A DNA stretch of 45,347 nucleotides. Source: Sterolibacterium sp. GTDB taxonomy: Bacteria > Pseudomonadota > Gammaproteobacteria > Burkholderiales > Rhodocyclaceae. A program made the position numbers and the translations under genes. How positions within the stretch are numbered: the stretch's first letter is position 1; the number at the start of each line of letters is the position of its first letter. This document shows, piece after piece, positions 40,173-45,347 of this stretch. The DNA lies in assembly GCA_018061005.1 (NCBI GenBank), contig JAGOVA010000018.1, forward strand, positions 1-45,347, in the 5' to 3' direction. A model generated the notes under the pieces. That model did no database searches. It saw only the letters and a program-made list of their open reading frames with translations, and was not told the DNA's origin.

Positions 40173-41386
40173 CCGCTGTTCCTTAACGGCACTATGGCCT
40201 CATAAGTACGATAGTGATAGCAGCTCCAATCCACCGTGTCGCCCGCCACAGCCACATTGACCTGGATGGGTACGGTGGCGATGCCTGCGGGTTCCTGGGT
40301 AGAAAACACGGTGGGGAGTGCGGCATTGGCCGGTATGCTGGCGGTGCAACTCACCGCCCCTGCTGCCGGTTTATCAACCTGACGGCTGCGCGCCACCACC
40401 GCCAGACGCACCGCCACCAGGCGTTGTACGTCCAGCGAGTCGATCACCCCCGAAGCATCGGCGTCGATCATGCCCGCCGACCACTGGGTGACCCGCACGC
40501 CGCAATCGGGCTGGTAATTCAGGATCTGGCAGACCACGGCACCCGGTGCCGCCGGGCGGGTATCAAAACCATACAGTGCCTTGATCGAGACGATGCCGGA
40601 CACCGCGCTGACGGGTGTCTGGCTTGCACCGCCCAGATCGGTTGCCCGCAGGCGTAACACCCCGTTACTCACATCCCAGGTGTGGAACGACAGGGCATTG
40701 CCTTGGCCGAGGTTGTAGATTCTTGTCTGGCTGGAACCGGAAAACCCGGTAAGCAACCCGGCCGGGCGGTTGAAGCGGGAGTTCAGCGTGCCGTCATTCA
40801 CCACACTGAGGCTGTTGCCCACGGGCGTGGCCGCTACCTGGGCAATGGCGCACGGCCCCGGCTGGATGCCCGCACCCGCGCCCGAGGTGGCGATATTGGG
40901 GGCAAGCAGCAGGACATCGCCCGCACGATAGGCGTAGGTCGGGCTGGAGTCGGTCGACAAGACGGTCGCCCCGGCGGTGACTGCCGCACCAGCCAGCCCG
41001 ACCGAGCCTGTCCCTGCCTCCGAGTTGCCGGAAATAAACTGGATCTGATCCGGATTCGCCCCATTGAAGGCCACCGTCACCGGGGCATAGTTGAAAGCCA
41101 CGCCTAAAGATGCGTTACCGTTCGCGTAATTCTGTGTGTCGAAAAAGCGACCAGGGCAGCCCATCAGCATGGGGTCATTCAACCCCCAGCCGGCCTGGGC
41201 GGCATCATTTTCCATCGAGAACAGGGCAATCACACCGTTTTGCATGGCATCTGAACCACCGATGCCACTCCGCCGGTTTTTCTCGAAATCCACATTGGAG
41301 CGCATGACGAAGACCATCGCCACCATACCGATCAGGATGCTGACCAGCAGCTCGACCAAAGAGAAACCATAGGCGCGCGTTTTCAT
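40157..41386 (-). CDS. pilW: Minor pilin PilW
   Basis: 409 residues. Prepilin leader MKTRAYG followed by FSLVELLVSILIGMVAMVFV, with the prepilin peptidase cleavage after Gly7 and Glu at +5. The long C-terminal domain contains the DSLDVQRLVAVRLAVVARSRQVDK segment and a late TVDWSCYHYRTYEAIVPLRNSGW ending typical of PilW. The ATG at 41386 overlaps pilV by 4 nt. Confidence 0.93.
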   Translation of the reverse strand: MKTRAYGFSLVELLVSILIGMVAMVFVMRSNVDFEKNRRSGIGGSDAMQNGVIALFSMENDAAQAGWGLNDPMLMGCPGRFFDTQNYANGNASLGVAFNYAPVTVAFNGANPDQIQFISGNSEAGTGSVGLAGAAVTAGATVLSTDSSPTYAYRAGDVLLLAPNIATSGAGAGIQPGPCAIAQVAATPVGNSLSVVNDGTLNSRFNRPAGLLTGFSGSSQTRIYNLGQGNALSFHTWDVSNGVLRLRATDLGGASQTPVSAVSGIVSIKALYGFDTRPAAPGAVVCQILNYQPDCGVRVTQWSAGMIDADASGVIDSLDVQRLVAVRLAVVARSRQVDKPAAGAVSCTASIPANAALPTVFSTQEPAGIATVPIQVNVAVAGDTVDWSCYHYRTYEAIVPLRNSGWKPS

Positions 41387-41814
41387 GTTGCCGTCGCCAG
41401 GGTTGCCGTCACGCGGTGGGTATTGAGCGGATCGGTACTACGACGCCGCCAGTTGATGGTGACACCAATCTGGTTCGCTGTGCTGCCCGCCAGCTGCGAA
41501 GTGACGGTGATGTCGAAGGTGGCCGAGGGTAACAGCGTGCGGGTTTCAGCCACCCACACGGCAAGATTCGCCGGGGGCGTGCCGGAACCCGCCCAGACGT
41601 AGGTATTGAGATTGGCCTGGTCGTTCCACATGATACCCAGGAGCCTTTCTGCTGCCATGACCGCCTCCCCGCGTGCGCCGGCATTCGAAGCCGCCGCGAG
41701 CGATTTGGTCTGCAAACCCAGCGCACCCACGACCCCCAGTGACATGATCAGTATGGCGACCATCACTTCGATCAAGGCAACCCCGGCCTCTTGTCGTCTA
41801 TTTTTCAGTTTCAT
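41383..41814 (-). CDS. pilV: Minor pilin PilV
   Basis: 143 residues. The leader MKLKNRRQEAG is followed by VALIEVMVAILIMSLGVVGALGLQ, the PilV type of pilin helix (V at +1, Glu at +5). The following GEAVMAAERLLGIMWND helix and VTINWRRRS strand fit the family. The start at 41814 overlaps the fimT stop by 4 nt, which decides it over a GTG nine bases upstream. Confidence 0.92.
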   Translation of the reverse strand: MKLKNRRQEAGVALIEVMVAILIMSLGVVGALGLQTKSLAAASNAGARGEAVMAAERLLGIMWNDQANLNTYVWAGSGTPPANLAVWVAETRTLLPSATFDITVTSQLAGSTANQIGVTINWRRRSTDPLNTHRVTATLATAT

Positions 41815-42503
41815 GGCGAACACGTCCTTGAGTCTGTGTTACCCACCAAAGGATCACAACGCTCAGCCACACCCGAGAGGGTGACAGCGATCGCCCGGGG
41901 GCGTATCTCTGGCGGAGTTGCGGGAAGATTGACGCAGGCACCATCGACTGCGTCAAAACACAGTTGCGCCAGGCTAGGCTGCACATTGGTATTCACCCAT
42001 CCCCGCGAGTTGAAATACACCACCAGACCATTCGCCGGGGTAATGGTAATCGCCAGCTGATCCACCCCGGGCTGCCCGCTGGCCGAGCGGACGATGGACA
42101 GGCTGGGGTTGGCCACGTTGGTGTCCCCCGTAGCCGCCGCAGCGGCAGTCGACCAGTTACCGGTGTTATCACAAGGATCGGTACTGGTCGGGAAACACCA
42201 ATCAACCGTCCAGTCGTACTGGCCATTGGCATTGCCGGTCATCACAAACCGCGCAGCGGCACTTTTCTGGATGGCACCACTGCGCGCGAGCTTGAGGCCG
42301 CTGATATAAAAATCCGCCATTGAATCCAGCTTGGAATTCTTGATCATCCCGGACATGGCTGGTACGCCGATCACCAGCAAAGCCGCCAGTATGGCCAGCG
42401 AGACCATGACCTCGACCAGAGAGAAGCCGCCAGCGCGCCGACGCGCAGCTTGCCGTGGCAAGGGCTGTGGCAGGGGCAGTGGTCGGCGAGCGGCCGACGC
42501 CAT
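41811..42503 (-). CDS. fimT: Minor pilin of GspH/FimT type
   Basis: 230 residues. It has the pilin signature GFSLVEVMVSLAILAALLVIGVPAM with cleavage after Gly26, and a GspH-like body with GLKLARSGAIQKSAAARFVM, a WTVDWCFPT strand and a GLVVYFNSRGW block. The leader of about 26 residues is unusually long and Pro/Arg-rich (RRPLPLPQPLPRQAARRRAGG) compared with 6-10 in normal prepilins. The ATG at 42503 is 5 nt after the pilE stop and has no clear ribosome site; the frame is open further upstream into pilE but without a better start. FimT/FimU-type proteins belong to the tip complex, and FimT proteins can bind DNA during uptake. Confidence 0.85.
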   Translation of the reverse strand: MASAARRPLPLPQPLPRQAARRRAGGFSLVEVMVSLAILAALLVIGVPAMSGMIKNSKLDSMADFYISGLKLARSGAIQKSAAARFVMTGNANGQYDWTVDWCFPTSTDPCDNTGNWSTAAAAATGDTNVANPSLSIVRSASGQPGVDQLAITITPANGLVVYFNSRGWVNTNVQPSLAQLCFDAVDGACVNLPATPPEIRPRAIAVTLSGVAERCDPLVGNTDSRTCSP

Positions 42504-42508
42504 GAGGG

Positions 42509-42940
42509 TTACTGCACGCACGCTCCGCCCTTCCCGTTGATCCAGCAGGTTGTGGAAGAACCGCCACCCCACGTCGTCGGAGCACTTGTGGTTGCCCGAT
42601 TCCCGTTCTGGTCGATGGTGTAGACCGCGCCGCTGATCGGATCAGCGGCCGCCGTGGCGGTAATGGTGAACGTCGATGCAGTGTCATTTGACAAGACAAA
42701 GGTGAAGTTGGCCGTATTGGCAGGCAGCCCCGTCGCCGTACTGAAGCCCGCATAGGTTCTGTTATTGGACCAGAACTGCTCGGCCGACGCATGCGCCGAG
42801 GCAAGCGACGAAAAAGCTTCTGTCAGCCGGGATTTTATGATGTAGTCACGATAACTGGGCAAGGCAATCGCCGTCACGACGGCGATGATCGCCACTACAA
42901 CCATTATTTCCACCAAACTGAACCCTGACTGCCTTTTCAT
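42509..42940 (-). CDS. pilE: Type IV pilin-like protein PilE
   Basis: 143 residues. The ATG at 42940 has an AGGGGG site; the leader MKRQSG is followed by FSLVEIMVVVAIIAVVTAIALPSYRDYIIKSRLTEAFSSL, a full pilin helix. A soluble globular domain follows with a WSNNRTYAGF and NQNGNR... W..... SSTTCWI ending. As the first gene of the operon with fimT, pilV, pilW, pilX and pilY1 it is most likely the minor pilin PilE rather than the major subunit. Only one or two Cys (about residues 134 and 141) are near the C-terminus, suggesting a small disulfide loop. Confidence 0.9.
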   Translation of the reverse strand: MKRQSGFSLVEIMVVVAIIAVVTAIALPSYRDYIIKSRLTEAFSSLASAHASAEQFWSNNRTYAGFSTATGLPANTANFTFVLSNDTASTFTITATAAADPISGAVYTIDQNGNRATTSAPTTWGGGSSTTCWINGKGGACVQ

Positions 42941-43023
42941 GATGCCCCCTGATTTTCTGCAATGTTGATCTGCTGGACCGGGTTGGCAGGTGCGACACAC
43001 CAAGCCCTCTGATTGATGATGTC

Positions 43024-43052
43024 ATGATAGCGCGCCACCCGCCCAGCGAAAG
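43024..43052 (-). promoter_or_regulatory. Weak candidate promoter of the minor pilin operon
   Basis: On the minus strand CTTTCG (43052-43047), 17-nt spacer, TATCAT (43029-43024), then an 80-nt leader to pilE. The -35 element is poor. The 253-nt gap between ispH and pilE has no other feature I can support. Confidence 0.25.
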
Positions 43053-43193
43053 CCGGGGCTGACGTGTGGTCAGTTTGACGCGATAAAAGGTAATCCGGCG
43101 GAAATCACGGAATAGCGAGATGGCGGGGCAGCGTCATAGTGCGCTACGGAATGCCATGCTTGATCGCCGGTTCAGGCCGCCCCGGATCAAGGA

Positions 43194-44138
43194 TCAAGGG
43201 GTGACGGGCGTATCCAGTTCTTTGGGGAGGCGAAAGACGACATCTTCCGCAACGCCATCGAGCGCGCGTGCTGTGGTGACGCCCAGGCTTTCCAGGCGGG
43301 TCATCACCCGTTGCACCAGAATTTCCGGTGCGGAAGCCCCGGCCGTCACGCCGATCCGCGCTTTGCCTGCAAACCAGTCGGGGTCGAGTTGCTCGGCGCC
43401 ATCGACGAGATACGCCGGGATGCCCAGGTTTTGCGCCACTTCACGCAGCCGGTTGGAGTTGGAGCTGTTCTTTGAGCCGACGACGATGACGATATCGCAT
43501 TGTTGCGCCAGCTCCTTGACGGCATCCTGACGGTTCTGCGTGGCGTAGCAGATATCGTTTTTCTTCGGCCCCTGAATGGCCGGAAAGCGCGCAGCCAGTG
43601 CCGCCGTAATGGCGGCCGCATCATCGACCGACAAGGTGGTCTGGGTCACATAAGACAGATGCGCTACGTCAGCCACCTGCAAATGCGCGACATCATCGAC
43701 ACTTTCCACCAGCTGGATACCGCCATCCACCTGCCCCATCGTGCCTTCGACTTCGGGGTGGCCACGATGGCCGATCATGACGATTTCACGGCCTTCGCGG
43801 TGCATTTTGGCGACTTCGACATGCACTTTGGTGACCAGCGGGCAGGTAGCATCGAAAATACGGAAGCCACGCGCCTCGGCCAGTTCACTGACGCTTTTGG
43901 ACACCCCGTGGGCACTGAAGATCAGCGTGGCGCCTGCGGGCACTTCGTCGAGTGCATCGACGAAAATCGCGCCTTGACCACGCAATTCGTCCACCACATA
44001 GCGGTTATGCACGACTTCATGATGGACATAGATCGGTGCGCCGAACTTGGCCAGCGCGCGTTCGACGATGGCGATGGCGCGTTCCACCCCGGCGCAAAAG
44101 CCGCGCGGATTGGCGAGCAAAACCTGTTTATCCGCCAT
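43194..44138 (-). CDS. ispH: 4-hydroxy-3-methylbut-2-enyl diphosphate reductase
   Basis: 314 residues. IspH makes isopentenyl and dimethylallyl diphosphate, the last step of the non-mevalonate isoprenoid pathway, with a 4Fe-4S cluster. The three cluster cysteines are visible: C15 in [13 protein letters not shown], the Cys of [11 protein letters not shown] (about 99) and of [10 protein letters not shown] (about 200). The conserved [11 protein letters not shown] and [11 protein letters not shown] blocks are intact. The ATG at 44138 lies 1 nt after the fkpB stop. The frame is open ten codons upstream inside fkpB, rejected as start. Confidence 0.97.
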   Translation of the reverse strand: MADKQVLLANPRGFCAGVERAIAIVERALAKFGAPIYVHHEVVHNRYVVDELRGQGAIFVDALDEVPAGATLIFSAHGVSKSVSELAEARGFRIFDATCPLVTKVHVEVAKMHREGREIVMIGHRGHPEVEGTMGQVDGGIQLVESVDDVAHLQVADVAHLSYVTQTTLSVDDAAAITAALAARFPAIQGPKKNDICYATQNRQDAVKELAQQCDIVIVVGSKNSSNSNRLREVAQNLGIPAYLVDGAEQLDPDWFAGKARIGVTAGASAPEILVQRVMTRLESLGVTTARALDGVAEDVVFRLPKELDTPVTP

Positions 44139-44139
44139 C

Positions 44140-44571
44140 TCAGATGATGCCGATGATTTCCGCTTCAAAGCGGATCGCCTTGCCGGCCAGCGGGTGATTG
44201 AAGTCGATCAGCACGCTTTGCGCGTCCAGTTCGCGAATCAGCCCGGTAAAGCGCGCGCCGTTGGGCGCATCGAATTCAAACAGGGTCTGCACCTGCAGTT
44301 TGTCGTTGTTGGGCAGTTGCGCGCGCGGCATGCGCTGCACCATCTCGTGCAGATGCGGGCCGAAAGCATCCTCTGGCTCCAGCAGGAACACCTGCCGCTC
44401 ACCCACATTCAGCGTGGTGAGGCAGCGTTCCAGGGCGGGGGAAAGCTCGCCATTGCCCAGCTGCAATACCGCCGGGGCTGAATCAAAAGTGCCGATGAAT
44501 TCGACATCATCGCTGCTGGCGATGCGGTAATTGAGGGTGACCAGACTATCGGGTTTCACGCGCTCGCTCAT
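44140..44571 (-). CDS. fkpB: FKBP-type peptidyl-prolyl cis-trans isomerase
   Basis: 143 residues, cytoplasmic. SlyD/FkpB-type fold: opening [40 protein letters not shown], and a later insert-in-flap region [17 protein letters not shown] followed by [22 protein letters not shown], all typical. It catalyses prolyl isomerisation and helps protein folding. The ATG at 44571 has an AGGAG site and overlaps lspA by 26 nt. The order ileS-lspA-fkpB-ispH is common in proteobacteria and confirms the assignment. Confidence 0.95.
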   Translation of the reverse strand: MSERVKPDSLVTLNYRIASSDDVEFIGTFDSAPAVLQLGNGELSPALERCLTTLNVGERQVFLLEPEDAFGPHLHEMVQRMPRAQLPNNDKLQVQTLFEFDAPNGARFTGLIRELDAQSVLIDFNHPLAGKAIRFEAEIIGII

Positions 44572-45040
44572 GAGCTTCTCCTGCAAAAAGTTGGGTCCAC
44601 AACATCAACGCCACACCGACGCAAATGCCGGAATCGGCGACATTGAAGGCTGGCCAGTAATAGCCCGCCGCATGGAACGACAGAAAATCCACCACCGCGC
44701 CATAAGCAAAGCGGTCAATGACGTTGCCCAGCGCGCCACCGATGATCAGGCTGACGGCCAGCGGCAGCAGCCGCTCATGCGCGTGCTGGCGCAGCAGCAC
44801 ACTCAGCCAGCCGCTCAGGGCAAATGCCAGTGCGGTAAAAAACCAGCGCTGCCAGCCATCTTCCTGCGCCAGAAAACTGAAAGCCGCGCCTTTGTTGAAC
44901 ACAAAGACGAGATCAAAAAAGGAGGTGATCATGCGCCCTTCACCCAGGTTCAGCGAGGAGGTCACCCACAGTTTGGTGATCTGGTCGAGCACAATCAGGA
45001 GCAGCACCAGCCCCCACCATTTCCGCAATTCAGGCCGCAT
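44546..45040 (-). CDS. lspA: Lipoprotein signal peptidase (signal peptidase II)
   Basis: 164 residues, four membrane helices. It cleaves prolipoprotein signal peptides after Lgt has lipidated the Cys. The aspartic-protease pair is visible in GNVIDRFAYGAVVDFLSF and AFNVADSGICVG. The N-terminal WWGLVLLLIVLDQITK block is the usual start, so the ATG at 45040 is chosen; it overlaps the end of ileS by 11 nt. Longer in-frame starts fall in the ileS zinc-finger region and are rejected. Confidence 0.96.
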   Translation of the reverse strand: MRPELRKWWGLVLLLIVLDQITKLWVTSSLNLGEGRMITSFFDLVFVFNKGAAFSFLAQEDGWQRWFFTALAFALSGWLSVLLRQHAHERLLPLAVSLIIGGALGNVIDRFAYGAVVDFLSFHAAGYYWPAFNVADSGICVGVALMLWTQLFAGEAHERARETR

Positions 45041-45347
45041 GATGAGACTCTCCTTCAGCAAACAGGTTAGCTGTGCAACGGCTGCACAATGCGGGGTGTG
45101 TGGCATCATGCCCGACATCTTCACGCCAGTGCCAGCAGCGCGCACATTTGGTATGCGGCGTGGGCGTGGCGATGATCGCTTCAGCGCCCACATCCGCCGC
45201 TTTGACCAGTGTGGTTTTCGAGCAGATCAGCACGAAGCGCAAATCGTTGCCAAGTGCCGCCAGCAGTTCGTAGCGTGCGCCACTGGCGCGGATCTCCACC
45301 TCGGCCTGCAGCGACGCGCCGATTTTGCCCGCACTCCGCAGGTCTTC
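45030..45347 (-). CDS. ileS: Isoleucyl-tRNA synthetase, C-terminal part (cut by window edge)
   Basis: The last 105 residues of the enzyme that charges tRNA-Ile; the rest lies beyond base 45347. The anticodon-binding end KIGASLQAEVEIRA is followed by the C-terminal zinc finger, with Cys pairs in KCARCWHW and LCSRC. It ends with the stop at 45030, inside the lspA start region. It heads the ileS-lspA-fkpB-ispH unit. Confidence 0.95.
   Translation of the reverse strand, partial: EDLRSAGKIGASLQAEVEIRASGARYELLAALGNDLRFVLICSKTTLVKAADVGAEAIIATPTPHTKCARCWHWREDVGHDATHPALCSRCTANLFAEGESHHAA

Noticed and set aside
42980-43193. Hairpin CTTGATC/GATCAAG after ispH as terminator
   Set aside because: The inner part does not pair and no T run follows, so I left the ispH 3' end unassigned.

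Overview
The window reads as chromosomal DNA of a GC-rich betaproteobacterium. The gene content (recCBD, pilMNOPQ, ileS-lspA-fkpB-ispH joined to a minor-pilin cluster, an iron-type SodB, xseA, lgt, ilvD) and the sequence style of the proteins point there. I cannot fix the genus. Nearly all genes run on the minus strand; only ilvD and the block xseA-sodB-pseudouridine synthase-porin-binding protein (about 29.8-34.8 kb) run on the plus strand. I saw no rRNA, tRNA, CRISPR array, insertion sequence or prophage.

Layout. (1) 1-3142: a signalling group of an HD-GYP protein with a degenerate Hpt-like N-terminus, a receiver-TPR protein and a histidine kinase cut by the window edge. (2) 3298-10895: the type IV pilus assembly operon pilM-N-O-P-Q, each junction a 4-nt ATGA overlap, extended by a large Ig-like lipoprotein gene and closed by a strong hairpin-plus-T6 terminator. 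(3) 10956-22663: a MASE1-PAS-PAS-GGDEF diguanylate cyclase gene 22 nt upstream of recC-recB-recD, the rec junctions again 4-nt overlaps. (4) 22899-29411: lgt with a coupled VOC-fold gene, divergent ilvD, a DHH-family phosphoesterase and a 14-repeat Sel1 protein. (5) 29412-34875: an intergenic region with three clustered DnaA-box-like sequences, xseA, a small decayed region that may be a toxin-antitoxin remnant, sodB behind a promoter overlapped by a perfect palindrome, a pseudouridine synthase whose start codon abuts a perfect 13-bp hairpin, and a porin / short phosphate-binding-like protein pair ending at a strong terminator. (6) 34916-42940: minor pilin operon pilE-fimT-pilV-pilW-pilX-pilY1. 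(7) 43194-45347: ileS(3' end)-lspA-fkpB-ispH.

How it fits together. The two pilus clusters supply the secretin (PilQ), its pilotin-like partner (PilP), the inner-membrane alignment complex (PilM/N/O), the priming minor pilins and the tip adhesin PilY1; motors and major pilin are elsewhere. Three signalling genes (HD-GYP, receiver-TPR, GGDEF) flank the pilMNOPQ/rec region, so c-di-GMP turnover genes sit close to surface-motility genes. Lgt and LspA, both in the window, process lipoproteins such as PilP and the Ig-like lipoprotein.

The points I find most worth a second look are the diguanylate cyclase-recCBD arrangement, the Ig-like lipoprotein as last gene of the pilMNOPQ unit, the duplicated module inserted in the PilY1 von Willebrand domain, the palindrome over the sodB -10 element, the hairpin touching the pseudouridine synthase start codon, and the DnaA-box cluster far from any dnaA gene. 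I did not find an obviously new defence or mobile system.
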